A stretch of 64,000 nt of DNA, from the NCBI GenBank assembly GCA_000711775.1, contig ARYC01000793.1:1-64000 (forward strand). The letters are read 5' to 3'. Below the pieces are notes generated by a model, which was not told the origin of the DNA, did no database searches, and saw only the letters and a list, made by a program, of their open reading frames with translations. Positions 1 to 12,760 of the stretch are shown here, piece by piece. This DNA comes from Oxytricha trifallax. Lineage: Eukaryota > Ciliophora > Spirotrichea > Sporadotrichida > Oxytrichidae. Position 1 is the stretch's first letter; each line of letters starts with the position of its first letter. A program made the translations under genes and the position numbers.

Positions 1-854
1 AAGTAAGTATGGCACCTTTTCAAAATCAAGTTCAGATTTAAGAAGAAAATGACCTAAAAAGCCAAGATTCACGACCCCAAGCAATTCCGGGGACCCCCAG
101 GTAAGCTTCGCTGTTTTTGCTTAACTTGTCGAATTCAGCGCCAAACATGGCTCGAGAGGTGCTGGTTGCGATGAGAACAGTGCAATCGCTAGTAAGCAAA
201 GACTAGATCAGCATTAGTGAGAGAATAGGAACAGCACCTGGAAGTTTTCCACCTGATCTTTATAGTCCAAACTCGAAATCGATCTTTGCAAAGTTAGGCT
301 GAAAATCTTACACTTAGGAACAGCGTATACTGGGTCCGAGAGGGGAGAGCATTGCTGCCACTCCTGTGAAAAATCGTAGTAATCAGAGACACACTCAGCT
401 GTCACCTATCCTGGAAGCCCCGGAGGGCAGTGCTCAGCACGCATCGCTGCAGAAGCGCTTCGACGCCATCAAAATTTGCAGCTCCTCCAAGAAGGCTCGC
501 AGCTAGCCAGAAAACCCCTCTCAAATCGTCGTCGGCGCTCGCTCCGTTGCTTCAGAACCTGGCCAGCCTCAGGTTGCAATTCACCTAACGTAAGGGCAGC
601 GAGGTTTCAGGCGTTGCAGGTAGTAGAAGCAGGATTCCAATCACACCTAAACGTCTTCAGCTATCGAGTAGGGGTGGGAGCAGCAGCTAAATCAGAGGGT
701 ATTCTTAGTAATGTAAGCGATTTCTTCAAATTTAAGCAAACTTTTTGAAGGTTCAGAGCCAAGTTAAGCAGGTAAGCACGACAAGCAAGCAGGTATAGCA
801 AATACTGGTGGTGGTTGCATCGAATCGCTATAGTAGTACACACCCATCGCAACG
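1..854. other. GC-richer island upstream of transposase gene
   Basis: This stretch is clearly richer in G and C than the rest of the window, resembling the adjoining transposase gene in composition. It contains several gtaag-type motifs (for example near 3, 712 and 772) that could be splice donors. Frame 2 around 450-590 reads as plausible protein with TAG as Gln, and the transposase reading frame stays open upstream of 855 to about 740. No start codon or N-terminal helix-turn-helix could be fixed. I infer that it holds the 5' exons of the downstream gene, but the exon structure is unresolved. Confidence 0.4.
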
Positions 855-1420
855 GTGCGCGAACAAGCCAACCAACGCCTAGGCAAGTATGGGGTCTTGG
901 CAAGGAATCTCTCAATCGCGAAGGAGACGACCAAGCGGCAGCAGTTCTCCATGAGTTTCGTGGCGGCCATCACCAAGGACAGGTTGATCTCGAGTCAGGT
1001 CATCGAGGGCGCGTTCAACGCCATGCTGTTCGAAAACTTCCTCTATCACACCCTGCGCCAGCTGCGCACTGACAAGGACCTCGCGTCGAAGAGGATCGTG
1101 CTGCTCATGGACAACGCAGTCATTCACAAGTATTCGGAGGTGCTGGCTACAGCCAGGAAGTTCAAGGTGACAGTGCTATTCAACGCTGAGTACTCGCCAT
1201 GGCTCAACCCGATCGAGCAGTTGTTCTCTTACATCAAGAGGCACCTTCGATAGGAGCAGGCAGACAGCAAGTAAGCATCTTACACATAATACTCTCTAGG
1301 ATCCACCTCGTGAAGCGGCTCTCGGAGATTCTGAAAGCCATGACCAAGACTGACGTGAACAAGCTCTGGGCCTTCAGCGTGAAGCAGTGGTGCAGCACCA
1401 TCAAGCACGGCTTCGTTTGA
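855..1420 (+). CDS. DDE-superfamily (Tc1/IS630-like) transposase-domain gene, 3' part
   Basis: The frame encodes the C-terminal half of a DDE_3-type endonuclease. A strand ending in LLMDNAVIHK supplies the second catalytic Asp, and SPWLNPIEQLFSYIKRHLR supplies the catalytic Glu. TAG at 1251 reads as Gln. Removing a 29-nt GT-AG intron (1271-1299) joins the frame to 40 more codons ending at TGA 1418, including a Trp-rich tail. No frameshift or premature TGA is seen, unlike almost every other gene here. The GTG at 855 is not a real start; the protein continues upstream with unresolved exons. GC content is well above its surroundings. It could be a low-copy transposon or a domesticated, macronucleus-destined transposase gene; the intron favours the latter. 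Confidence 0.75.
1271..1299 (+). other. 29-nt GT-AG intron
   Basis: The segment begins GTAAGC and ends CTCTCTAG. Splicing it out restores one frame from ...GADSK into IHLVKRL... and on to a TGA stop. Unspliced, the frame would hit TGA shortly after. The size suits very short ciliate introns. Confidence 0.75.
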
Positions 1421-2140
1421 ATCAAATGTTGGCAACAATCGACAACATACCAATAGTGGCTAAGGACAGCAAGGATCGCGACGACGTTCGAGTTATTGAT
1501 TAGATTAGTGATTAATACCAACTATTACATATTACACTTTTAAGTTTAAGTTTAATCAATCAAACCTTCCAAACCATCACAACCTCCCTCGCTTGCGCGC
1601 ATTCGAGACACCAACTTCGCCACTATAGCCAACGATGGTGGTTTCAAGCCCTCTTACAGCAGTTCTTGCCATAACGAGCGATGAATCACGAAGCTTACCA
1701 CCAATTGCTATTGAATTACCATTCTACACTTTCAACTCTCGCTCCAATCATCATTATGCACTCTCATCGCTGTATCCAACCAATTGCTGCCAGCATTCGC
1801 ACCAATCGCTGAGAGAACCTACCTAATTGTCAGGACCAAATCGTCAAGTGTTGGTAGAAATTGCGAAAATCAACACAAATCTTCCAAAGTAGTTGAATCA
1901 ATCAATTCTTAGCTCACTTACACCTTATTGGTCCATTTTCGATTTCACTCATTGCAACAGTTAAGGACTTATGACCAAATTTTTAAATATTTAAATCTAA
2001 TTAATTTATCAAAATTCCTATCTTTTTCTATTTTATAATATTAGAGTATTAAAATTGTTTAATAAACTGCAAATATAAGTTATTTCTTTATTTATACTAT
2101 CAAAACAATTTTTTCACTTTAGTAAAACTCTGTTCCATAA
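1421..2140. other. AT-rich spacer, no gene seen
   Basis: After the transposase stop the composition falls to AT-rich over about 100 bases. A plus-strand frame at 1635-1826 has no recognisable domain and unremarkable composition. I see no RNA gene or repeat here. Confidence 0.4.
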
Positions 2141-3480
2141 GAAGATGAAAAGAATTATAATTTAATCGAAGAATCCAAGGCAGTAAACGTAATGAGAGCT
2201 AAATGGAAGATTTAAATGGAAAAATATTGGAAAATTTTGTGCTTGTCTAATTAATGTCTGCCATTATTGTATATTCTTTATTTTTTTATGAAATAAGAAT
2301 GCTTGCTATTACTTTAGCAACTGATTAAATAGTCTTTGGAGTGACTTCTTGGGCATTAGTTATGTGCGCTTTGAAAATCATTTTGGCATCCATTTTTAAG
2401 GAGAATTACTTTATGACATTCTTTTTCTGGATCAATTTTGTCTCTACAATTTATTTTAATACTGATATTGGTCCAATTTGGGACGCCATTGTTGGTGATG
2501 TAGGTTCTGGTTAAGCTGGAAATGCTACTCAACTTGCAAAAATATCCAGAGCTGTTAGAGACACAAGAGTCATTCGAGTCATAAGACTTATCAGATTGAT
2601 TCGTATCGTTAAGTTGTATAAATAGCTAAGCTTGCTCAACAAAAACAAGAAGATAAAATGAAAGAAAGTAGCGTTAAAAAGAGATATAGCAGAGAAAGAA
2701 CAAAAAAGAGCTTCAAATACTAGACTTTTAAGAATTGCCACTATTTCAAACACTTAAAACAACATAAACTAAAATCACGACGTTGGAGCAAGTAGAAATC
2801 AGACAGCATCAAACGCAGTTTAAAAAAATAGTAGCAAGCACCTTGCAGTAATTAAAGAAGATGAAAGAGAAGAGAGAAAGTATGAAGATTCACTTGATAA
2901 GGATATCAGGGAAATCTATTTCATTTCAATTTTTAATCGACTAAAAATGTTTAATTTTAACTCAAATAGCATGGTCTCTCCTTCTCATAGAAGGAATGCT
3001 GTAACCAGACTAAACAGTCAAGAAGAATCTTAAAAGAAAAGTAATATGTATCCGAGTGATTCCCAAAACGAGGACTAAAGAAAAGTTCAAACTGAATCTT
3101 TCACTTTCGTTGAAGGGGCTAATTATGATTCGAACGCTCATATGGATAAAGAGAAAGAAATGCCATTAGAGTCAAATATTTCCAAAAAGCTTTCTGAAAG
3201 AACAACTAAAATGTCATCATACTTGTTCTTTTATTACTAAAGAAGAATATTTTCAATTTTATGATTGGAATAATTTATTATAAAAAATAAGTGGAAGGCT
3301 ATAATTTAAAATGAAAATTAATAGAGCTTAAAAGTATTTGTAAGATGAAATCCTGAAGCAGCTTTATCATCTCTCCATTCTCCTTCATATTTTGTTCCAT
3401 CTGGCCATTCCTACTTTGTTGTTCCAATCTTTTCCCAGTGTCTCTTGAACTTTCGGTCTACTTATGTCTTCACTACTGTC
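2141..3480 (+). pseudogene. Voltage-sensor-domain membrane protein fragment (possibly ciliate nucleotide cyclase N-terminus)
   Basis: With TAA/TAG as Gln, 2232-2640 encodes three hydrophobic segments followed by an S4-like helix with Arg every third residue (RVIRVIRLIRLIRIVKLYK). A polar linker rich in Lys/Glu/Asn/Ser runs to about 3200 and ends near ISKKLSERTTK. That S1-S4 plus linker arrangement resembles the N-terminal region of protist voltage-sensor adenylyl/guanylyl cyclases; the cyclase part is an inference because no catalytic domain is visible. Breaks: a frame change near 2230, a TGA at 2659 in an otherwise open frame, and TGA at 3262. Best read as a decayed or partial copy; an ordinary cation channel is the alternative. 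Confidence 0.5.
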
Positions 3481-4940
3481 TGTAAGAATTACTCAAATAT
3501 AAAATTTTTAGATATGTTTTTAGTAACATAAAAATTTTAGAGAATAACCAGTTGTTCAAGTAACACCATCTTTAGGTTTTCATATTTTCTTTATTAATTT
3601 CATTTTAATTTATCGATTTTATATTATAAATTGTAAATATATGCTGATAATTTAATTAAAAAGATAGGTTGCTTATAAAATATTTTAAATTTCCCAAAAA
3701 AAAGATCTTTTTTATTCGATTGTTAATAGAAATGGATAGCAAATTTTAGAAGTGTTTATAAATGTATTTTTATCATATAAAACTTATCACTTATAACTTA
3801 TAATGCTTCTCTATAATCTTTGGCCTCTAATGACATATATATAATTAGGGGAACATTTCTAATTTATTTTATTTTGAATCCTGTTGTAATTTAGCTATTA
3901 TGCTTTCTGTTAGTAGCTATAATATATTTGATTAATTCCATTTCGATAGAGATTTCTCTATTTCAAACAGATACCTACTTGAAGACTACTACTTCCTCTT
4001 ATTTTGCTTTTGTTCATTTAACAGACATATACTAACAAAGCAATTAGCCAGCTTACACTTCAACATGCAATAATTTGATTAGAACCTACAATGATGTAAC
4101 GAATAAATGTTAAACCACAATACCCTCTGGATTATTTTTTCAAAACCCTTTTAATTTTGTAAAAAGTGCCCCAAGAGCTTCACTAGTGCCTAAATTAAAA
4201 AATTGGGGTTTATGTATTTAGTTTGAATAGAAGGGTTTTAAAATATTAGAGGAGAAATTGTTTGGAGAAATTTAAGGAAATTAGTAAAGTCAGTCTACTC
4301 AGTAAACAAATTATTTTATTTTTAATATAATTAAAATCAATTATTAATCAGACTTTAGCCCCAATATCTAAATCTCTGTGTTAACTTTAAAGAATGGGGT
4401 TTATCAGAAAATTATAATTAAATGTATTAATAATAAATTAAAATTTCCTTCATAATATTTGATATGAAGAAATAATAATAAAAAAATAATTATTATTATT
4501 CTAGAATGAATCTGGAATTCCACGGATCTGTAATTTTTGAATCTGGAATTCGTTCACAAATCAGGAATTTTAAAAATTTCCAGATATATGAGGGGCATAC
4601 AAAACTTTAATTAAATAAAGAAACTTCATTTCCTTTTATTATGAAAATAAAAATAGAAAATAAGTTTAATTACAATAGTTGTAGCTTTTTTACATTTAAT
4701 CTATTATTACGACTATCCATCAAGCAAATTGATTATATAAATAGCATAATATTTTTCATTTAAGTGATTGTAAATTAATGTAGAAAATTTAATAGTTTAA
4801 TATTACTAGATCTTAAGAATATTAATAAGCAAATTTTTTCTGATCTATAAAAATATTTGGATGCCTAAAATTATATCAACAAAATAAAAATATGAAAATT
4901 GTGTTAATTAAAGAAATTAAATCTCAAATAAAAACTATCA
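3480..4940. other. AT-rich noncoding / IES-like stretch
   Basis: No supported gene. It contains simple A/T runs and a short imperfect direct repeat of TGAATCTGGAATTC (about 4505 and 4538). Confidence 0.4.
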
Positions 4941-4944
4941 ATTT

Positions 4945-6420
4945 TAAGATTACATCTTGATACTCTTAAGTACATTGAAATTGACGTTGAGCAAGCAGAG
5001 TACCTCCAAACCCTTGGTCAAGGTTGGGTCGCTCCACCTAAACAAATTCATGGATGAGCTCCAACTCCTCGAGGTCATGCTCATGAAGACTCTTACTGAT
5101 AACACAGGCTCTAAGCATTTATTCTCAGTACCTATAACTCAACATACCACTAGACAGTAATTTGATGAGCTTAGCGGTGAGACAAGAATCGCTATCAGAT
5201 GTTGAAAGGTCTTGAAAAATGAAATCCTTGCTGTCATTGAAAATCCCGTTTTCATTGATAAAACTCATTAAAAATACTATTTCAATAATGATAAAAGTCT
5301 ATGAGTTGTTAAAATAATCTATTTCTAATAAAAACCAAAACATTATTTTTAAATAATAATAGAAAGGAAGAAGTCTGCGCAATAACATTCGGCACATTCT
5401 CCTTGAAACACCCTAAGGTTGAGAACATAATGAAGCAAGGCACTATTTGGTGACAGGTTCAAGAATAAGAAAAGTCAGAAAGATCATTTTAGATGATAAA
5501 ATTAATCAGTACAGACTTACTTCCAAGGAAATCAATAAAGTTATTAATGAGAGACAAGCTGATGAAGTTTATGCTTTCCAACTCAGAAATCCCCTACATA
5601 ATGGACATGTACTCTAGTTGAAAGATACCAGAGAGTGTTATCAAATTACAAATATTTATCTAAAAGCAGTGCCTTTTCGACATTTTTATTCCATTTTAAA
5701 GATAGAAAGCAATAATTGCGCAAACTTGGCTACGAAAATTCAATTCTTTTGCTTCACCCTCTTGGTGGTTGGGTTATGGACGATGATGTACCACTTTTGA
5801 CAAGAATGAGACAGCATTAAGCTTTTTTATAAGACGGCACCGTGATTCTTAACACACTATCTTAGCTATATGGCCACCCCCCATGTATTGCTTTTATTTA
5901 CTTAAATTAATAATTTAAAAATATTGAGCTATAATTAACGAGGGTTAAAACAAAATCATGGTCCACCTGAAGTTCTAAGGCATGCATCATCCAGAAAAAA
6001 CTTTGGCATTACTGATTTCATGACTGGTAGATACCCCCTTGGACTTAAACACCCTGAAAATGATAAATAATATCTAAATGATGTATTGTATAGTCATGAT
6101 CTCTAATTGAAAACTATAAATTAATTATAGTAGAATATACTGCAGAACTCATCTAAAACTATCTTCGTATTATAATCAAGCTGTTAATTTACGTGAAATA
6201 AAAGATAAATATTTTTGAAATCTGTCCATTAAAAATAGGCTGCTCCTCAATAATAATCAGAAACTATGCAATTACTTAACAAAGATAGCAAAAATGAGGA
6301 ATTTGACTTTATTTCAGGGACTAGAATGAGAACTATGGCAAAGTAGAAACGGATTGATGAGTCATAAATGATGGGAGGTTCTTGCTGAGTACTATAGAAA
6401 CCTCGATGAATTTTACTATA
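4945..6420 (+). pseudogene. ATP sulfurylase domain (PAPS synthase-like), disrupted
   Basis: The enzyme makes adenosine 5'-phosphosulfate from ATP and sulfate. Collinear family signatures appear in order: EQAEYLQTLGQGW (about 4990), the NKFMDELQLLEV segment, GTFSLKHPKVENIM (about 5395), QYRLTSKE, AFQLRNPLHNGH (ATP-binding HxxH-type motif, about 5575), [17 protein letters not shown] (about 5745), the GPPEVLRHASSR block (about 5960), GRYPLGLKHPE, EFDFISGTRMR (about 6300), and C-terminal WEVLAEYYRNLDEF. Blocks shift frame at about 5035, 5445, 5855 and 6380, TGA occurs at about 5203, and AT-rich inserts separate blocks (about 5280-5365, 5640-5710, 5890-5955, 6080-6270). No APS-kinase domain is seen. 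Either a decayed paralogue or MDS-like blocks separated by IES/introns plus indels. Confidence 0.8.
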
Positions 6421-6784
6421 ATTAATTAAATATAAAATATATACGAATAACTTTATACTAAATTTATAAGAGTAATTTAATAATTAATAAATTACGAGAA
6501 AGTATGAAATCAATCTGAATATGAAATATCTTAGTTTCAATAGAATCGATCTTGTTAATATATTTAATAGTCTCTTTTCAATGGTGAAATGTTGAAAAGC
6601 TACCTATTAATAACTTATGTTTTATGGGTTTCATAAATTTTTAATCTATTAGTAAGTTAATTTATTTAACAAATTAATACCATCCTTCCGATTTTCATAT
6701 AAATACTTACTTTAGTTTATTAATCATATCAGATTGAATAAAAATAATTATAATAATTTAATAATAAGTTAATTAGAAATCGAT

Positions 6785-8090
6785 ATGAGTGATTATTAAG
6801 CTCAAATAAGCGATCACAATGTACCTGGGTCTCAAACTTTAAGCTTTCCAAGTAAAAAGACTAATGCCATCAACTTTTTAACTAATTGGTAAGTGTTTCA
6901 CCTGTCGTATTTAATAGACATTTGTGAAACTTTCAACAATTTAAGTAGTTTTACAATGATTTTAATTTAATTAATAGGACATCAAGGTGAGATCTACATA
7001 GTAAAATTCTCCAGCGATGGCGACTATTTACTTCAGCAAGTTACGATAGTCTAACATATTTCTGGGATTTTTTCGACCCAGAATGCAAAGATTTCGGAGT
7101 TTTGTAAGGTTACAGCAACGCAATTTTTTATCTAGTGTGGGGATAGGACAATGCGAGAGCCTACACAGCTTCCAGTGACAGGAAAACACTTGTGTGGAAT
7201 ACTGAAGCTTTTTAGACAGTCAGGAAGCTAATGGGGGATACAGCTGTTGTCAATAGTGTTGACTGCCAAAAAAAAGGTTCAGAAATTGTAAGTATAAAAT
7301 GCATATTAAATTTGAATTTAAACAAATTTTAATAGTTAGTGAGTGACTGTGATGATTACTCAGTTAAACTTTGGGATGCTAGAGTAAGAAATCACATTTC
7401 ATCCTACAAATTAAATGACAAATTTATCTCAGATTGTTTCAACTATACAAATGACTATGTCTTCTTCTATGGTCTAGACAACACAATAAAAGCTCTAAAT
7501 TTAAGAAAAATTCTATTGAATTCGCTCTACTTGGCCATGCAGCACAGTCAATGGTATTTCATTTATTATAAATGGCAACTTTTTAGTTTCTAACTCAATG
7601 GATAACACTGTTTGGTAAGTATTGTCCAAGGATTTCATAAGAAATCTCATTTAAAAATGGCAAAGATAGTTTTATAATTAAAGAGAATCGAATTAATAAA
7701 ATAATATTTGATTTTATAAAGTGTGGAATATTGCACCTTCCACTAAGATAATAATGATTCCAAGCGTTGCCAAAATACATTAATCAGAATATCGTATAAT
7801 TTCGAAAAGAATTTATTGAGATGTGCATGGAATCATGGTTCGACTCAAGTCACCGCTGTAAGTGGAGACAGATTTGTATTTATTTTATTTATCAATAAAA
7901 TAAAGTAATTGATAATATATAAATAATAATTGTATGTGTGTGGGATGTTGAGAGGAAAAATGAATTATAGACTTGGTGGACATCCCGAAAGTGTGAATAA
8001 AGTAGCATTTCATCCAGAAAGAGATATTATTGCAAGTGCAAGTCTAGTTAAAACGCTGTATCTTGGAGAATTTCAAAAGTCAAGTTGAAT
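6785..8090 (+). pseudogene. U5 snRNP 40-kDa-like WD40 protein (spliceosomal), disrupted
   Basis: Reading from ATG at 6785 through short introns gives a WD40 series matching the order of the SNRNP40 family: GHQGEIYIVKFSSDGDYL, SASYDSLTYFWDFF, ASSDRKTLVWNTE, SDCDDYSVKLWDAR, SNSMDNTVW, VCVWDVERKN, and a final GGHPESVNKVAFHPERD repeat. GT-AG introns fit at 6889-6977, 7288-7335 and about 7612-7720. One-base losses in homopolymers break frame at about 7053 (CTTCAGC, expected CTTTCAGC) and 7512 (five A's where six restore the frame). The last repeat is degenerate. WD40 proteins are numerous, but the repeat order supports U5-40K. It is a decayed paralogue or a real gene with sequence errors. Confidence 0.65.
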
Positions 8091-9540
8091 ATTATTTATA
8101 AAATATTATATTTAGATATTGGAATTTAAATTTGTTTATTTTTCTTTAAATGATTATGTTTTTATCCATATAATCATCAGTTAAGTTATATTAATGCTGT
8201 ATTTAATATTTATATAATTATGATTTAAAATTTAACTTAATAAATGAGAAAATAATTATTAAACTGACTTAAAAAATTCGAAGATCATCTATGTAATATA
8301 TAGCAATATAACTTTTAAAAAAACTAGACCTTAATTAAAGATATACAAAGAAACGAAAGATTTGATAAAGTGGAAAACTATAGTTAACTAATTTTTAAAG
8401 CTTAATTTAATTAATAGAAATAAAGCACATAGATTAAATCTAAATAGAATTAAGATTTATATATTTTGCATTTAATTATTGCTAGAATTTTTGTTAATAA
8501 GTCTCATCCTTATAGTTTTTAAAACCTTTTCTTTAAATTATGCTGGTTGACTCATTATCTCTCCATATGATTATATTTCGTATTCCGTTAAACTAGAAAA
8601 TTATTTTTATTTTAACCCATTATTTCATAAATAAACTTTTAGTTCTTTAAAAATATATATATATAAATATTTTTTAAAATTTTAACAAACTTAAATCTCA
8701 TCAATTCAGAATAAACTTAAAAGTTTGCTCCATATATTCATTTGAAAAAATGCCCGCCATCATAATTTTTTAAGCCTAAATGGTATCCTATTTCTAAACT
8801 TTAAGAAAAATTTTATGATTTTTTAACCGATAATGATGATTAAACAGTAATGATTGTGAGTTATCTTTGCAAGGGTATTGTGGTTTTATAGATAAATACC
8901 AAGTAAGTATTTAGTTGGTATAGTTTTGTTCGATATTTTAAGAGATCTGGAAGGCAAGTCTTTTCTTCATTTAGCATGTGAAAGAATACAATGAGAAAAT
9001 GCTAAAAACATAATTTTATGGTAATTTTCTTTACGTACCATTTATTTTAAGTTAAACATTAGGACTATAAAATAGTATTTTATGCATAATGAAATCAAAT
9101 TTATCATATTTACAGAAATTTAGATAGATGCCAGTGCCCAGAAATTCATTTAATATTTTATCATTTATTTCATTGTCTATATTTCAATCATAATTATGTA
9201 AAATTTATTACAAGTTCATATCTTTCAGCAAAATATTTGAGGTTTTTCAATTCGAATAAGCCAGAATCCCTAAAGTCAGTTTTGGTTTATCGATTTAAAA
9301 GTCAAAAATTTCTACAGGCTGACCCTTTAAAATCATTTTCTCTTATAAAATTCATTTCTTCTTATCCTATTATCACTTTTCCAGACTCATAATAGAGTTT
9401 CTATTTTAAGTGTATTAATTAAACATGAAAAAGACGTTTTGTCATTTTTAGTAGAATTTTCATAATAAACTTCCTCAATCACATTCTTAAATGAGAAATA
9501 AAAGTATAAATAGATCGATTTTTTATTTTTATAAATCTAA
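8090..9540. other. AT-rich stretch with weak minus-strand coding remnants
   Basis: On the minus strand a frame at about 9250-9480 keeps some coding character with two TGAs, and could continue the gene at 9548-9955. Elsewhere (8090-8700) only A/T-rich sequence is seen. Confidence 0.3.
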
Positions 9541-9547
9541 AACTTAC

Positions 9548-9955
9548 CTCATGTTCAATATTTCCAATATCATACGATCAAATCTAGAAGAACTTGAGAC
9601 CTTAGAAAAATTCCAATTCTTGCAAAGTTAGATTCGTTCTTTAAGCTAATTTTGGACATATTTTTATACATGCTATATTTTTTTAGTGTGTGACAATGGT
9701 TGCTCAAATTCTGCCTTAAATTCCTCTTTACTCGCCAATCACTATAATGTTTGAAATACATCCATTAAAAGAGCTATTTTATCATAAAAATTATATAAAT
9801 AATTTATTTGAGTCACCAAGTAAATCTTAAAGTTTGAAATCAGAGCAATCTTCATCATTTTTTCTAAGCGTGGCAGAGATTTGAAAGCCATGTCATTTTA
9901 TTTATCTTTACTTCTGAAAAATTTTCCTCCGATACTTTTAGCTCTACTTTGCTTA
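9548..9955 (-). pseudogene. Long exon, possibly MutS-homologue lever region
   Basis: On the minus strand an open frame of about 135 codons runs from 9955 to a GTAAGT donor at 9547, with many TAA/TAG Gln codons and one TGA (TLQ-stop-LASKEEF). It contains SLPRLEKMM followed by FYDKIALLMDVFQTLQ, resembling the LPDLERLL...F.GF pattern in MSH2/MSH6 proteins. The resemblance is from memory and short; no ATPase motifs are visible nearby. If not MutS-like, it is an unidentified helical protein. Confidence 0.35.
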
Positions 9956-10258
9956 ATAATAAATTATTATAAATATTTAGATTTTATAAAAGTACTTAAG
10001 GATTTAATGAGAATAAATAATAGATACTTTTATTAGATATTAGTACTCATATTCATTTTTGATAAAATCTGATTGTTAATATATTTATGTTATAATTTTA
10101 TTATATTAACTCTCTCGCTTAAATGCCTTAATTTTATCTTAATAAATGATGTCACTCCTTGTATGATTAAATTATTTACTTCTTCATAATGTTTAATTTT
10201 ATTTGAATCAAAATAAAACTAGAAGTTATTTAATATCTTAATCTAATTATAAAAGAAA

Positions 10259-10618
10259 ATGGCTTATTCACCAAGAATTCAAAGCAGAGCCTATGAAATT
10301 TAAACTTCGCATTTATTTCGAAATGAAAACTCTCAATTCAATTATAATCGGAACTATATTCCACAGACATAGTATTAGAACTTTGCAACTCCATAACGTA
10401 ATAATGAATAAATTTAAAAATAAAAATACTCATTAAACATCAATCATAAATCCCATAAAATCTTTAAAAAGGATCTTAATAAATGAATTACTTAAGATAG
10501 AGGCAATAAAAGGATAATAAAATGTGATAAAGTTCAAATAGTATGTAAAACCCAGATACTCAATTCAATTAATCATAGAATATTGATTACAAAATAAGCA
10601 TTAACAAATCAAGAGTGA
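10259..10618 (+). CDS. N/Q-rich basic protein, unidentified
   Basis: ATG at 10259 begins MAYSPRIQSRAYEIQTSHLF and runs 119 codons to TGA at 10616 with numerous TAA/TAG Gln codons. The protein is rich in Asn, Gln, Lys and Ile with no recognised domain. Another frame with similar composition continues from 10619 to about 10855, so a one-base shift or intron may hide a longer gene. Composition alone could give such a frame in this genetic code, so support is modest. Confidence 0.3.
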
Positions 10619-10859
10619 TGGTGTGTCATCAGAAGAAAAATCAACTCAAGTAAAAATCAGAAAACTAGAAGCGTTTAAAGGTTACTAAGATCTGCAGATC
10701 ATAGTAATAAAATAGTTCACATTTCACAGAATTAAATTCGTATTGCTAAGTTAAAATTGTATATTATTCTATTTTTGACCATTTTGTAAGTTAATTAAAC
10801 ATTAAAAGTATAGTTATTCTTATTCAAAAGTAACGAAAATATTTTGCAAATGTTAATTT

Positions 10860-12150
10860 TTGAAACAAATATTTAACATTTTATTTAGTTTTAAAATACC
10901 AAAAATTAAATCCATCTCCTTAAAATAATAGCACATTATATTTGAGTTTATATTGTCTATATAATTTGTTACTCACTCAATAATAATTGTTAATACAAAT
11001 CACTAAACTATTTTTATTTGATTATCAATTTAAGCAATAATGATAGGAGAGAACCTTAAACTTCGCATAAAACAGTCAAAATACGAAAGCTTATAGCTTC
11101 AATCATAATAAGATATGCTGATATAAATGAATCTAGTACCACTTAGTCGCAATTTCAATGAAGAACAAGAATTTTTCATAATTTCTGATTTAAATTCAAT
11201 GGGAAAGCTAATTCAATAATCATTTTTAAAATTAGCAGGTATTCTATTAGACTTTATAAGCTTCAGGCATTAATGCGTTTTGATTGGGGACTCCCTTGTC
11301 TTTTATACAATCAAGAGATTTAAAATAAATAAGTTATTAAATATTATGACTTATTTACTTTAAAAAAAATTAGCTAGATATACATTAAGATTTAAGAATA
11401 AATTTAAATTCTCTTTATTTGTGATTTGTTTTAAGAATTCAATTAAAAATCATGAGAAACATAGAAAAAAGGAAAATTGATATTTAAATTTCATCTGGAA
11501 AAATTAACTTCAGACTAAAAATTAAAATAACTTAAAAATCGTAAATCAAAACTTCAAATGGAATAGAATTTGAGCAACAAAAGCAATCAGATTTAATTGA
11601 ATAAAATTGATAGAGGCATTATTAGGTAAGATTTAATTCATATACAATTATAATAATATTTTATGTAAGACTATTTATTCATTTCAATTTAAGCTAAAAA
11701 TTTTAATTATTAGGATGTTCCTAAGTTAATGATTCACAAAGAACTTGTTGATTAGAGAAGACAAGAATTAAAATTTTGATTTCTCTCATTTAAGAAAGAC
11801 ACTCTAGAATAGTTTAAATCGGGTAAAATCTGAGATTATAATGAGAAAACAGATGAGATTTTATTTATTTATTAATATTAATTTATTTATGAAAATGCCC
11901 AAGAATACAAGCAAGAAAATACAATCTATAAAATTGAAATGTAAGATAGAATAAAATGAGAGAATATTATAAATAATTAATTTAAAGCAAATAATATCTA
12001 CAAAGACGTAAAGCAAACAATTAAAAAGAACTTCTCATCAACTAACCAAAAGAACCTTAACAAGATTTATTTTTATTTATAAAACTAGTTTATTTATTAC
12101 TTGAAATATAAAGTTTGCCTTCAAATCATTTGTTTGGTTGATTTTATTTT
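10860..12150. other. AT-rich stretch with short Q-rich frames
   Basis: A plus-strand frame at 11032-11157 (SNNDRREPQTSHKTVKIRK) looks exon-like, and fragments at 11700-12060 have Lys/Gln-rich coding character. None could be tied to a family, and frames change often. Confidence 0.25.
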
Positions 12151-12152
12151 AG

Positions 12153-12760
12153 ACTGTTGCTATTTTGGCAAATTCAGAGTCATGTGACATAATTGGATAA
12201 AAGGTTATTTAAAATCTTAAGGCAGTGTCTGGAGTTAACAATTTCAATTTCTTTGATTATGGAGGGTAAGTTTAGATTCATTGTTATTAAAAGTTTTTAT
12301 GCTAATTCATTTTAAGAAATTAATAGCAATTCTATGAGTCCTGCAATTTTATAATATGGTTTCTTGGTGCTAATAAAAACTTATTATAGTGAGTATTTGA
12401 ACTAAGAAGAATGGCTGAAAACATCTAAGTTGAATTTGATGATTTCATGGGAAAAGATTTCAGTACTTTCAGAAAGACAAAACACTTTAACGAGGTACAA
12501 CACTCAACCAAATGTAACTTCGATAACTTGATTAACAAAAATTTCGTGCAAACACAAAACTATATTCTTGACCAGGTAATTAACAAACAAAAATACATTA
12601 TTATACAATAGTAAACATATGTTTTGTATATAGTTCGATAGAGTTGATGTTGGCATGAAAATCTATCAAGCAAGACCAAGTGTCGTTTTGATTATTGATA
12701 ATGAACACATCACGTTAAAAATGATGGAAGATCTCTCAAAATAACTTAGTAAATATATTT
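12153..12760 (+). CDS. LpxB-like (lipid-A-disaccharide-synthase-type) exons, tentative
   Basis: Three exon-like blocks with good splice edges: 12153-12265 (acceptor TTTTAG, donor GTAAGT), about 12395-12575 and 12634-12760, with a 58-nt GT-AG intron at 12576-12633. Block 1 has the N-terminal Rossmann-like pattern TVAILANSESCDIIGQKVIQ...FFDYGG. Block 2 includes VEFDDFMGKDFSTFRKTKHF, and block 3 IYQARPSVVLIIDNE. This order resembles the GT19/LpxB family, which some eukaryotes keep, but I rely on memory of the family. The link between blocks 1 and 2 is not resolved. No TGA interrupts the blocks. Confidence 0.4.

Noticed and set aside
476..748. Plus-strand 90-codon Arg-rich frame
   Set aside because: No domain. 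A different frame of the same stretch reads better with TAG as Gln, and intron motifs suggest fragmented exons.
1234..1521. Minus-strand frame of 95 codons
   Set aside because: Antisense to the transposase 3' exon and its intron.
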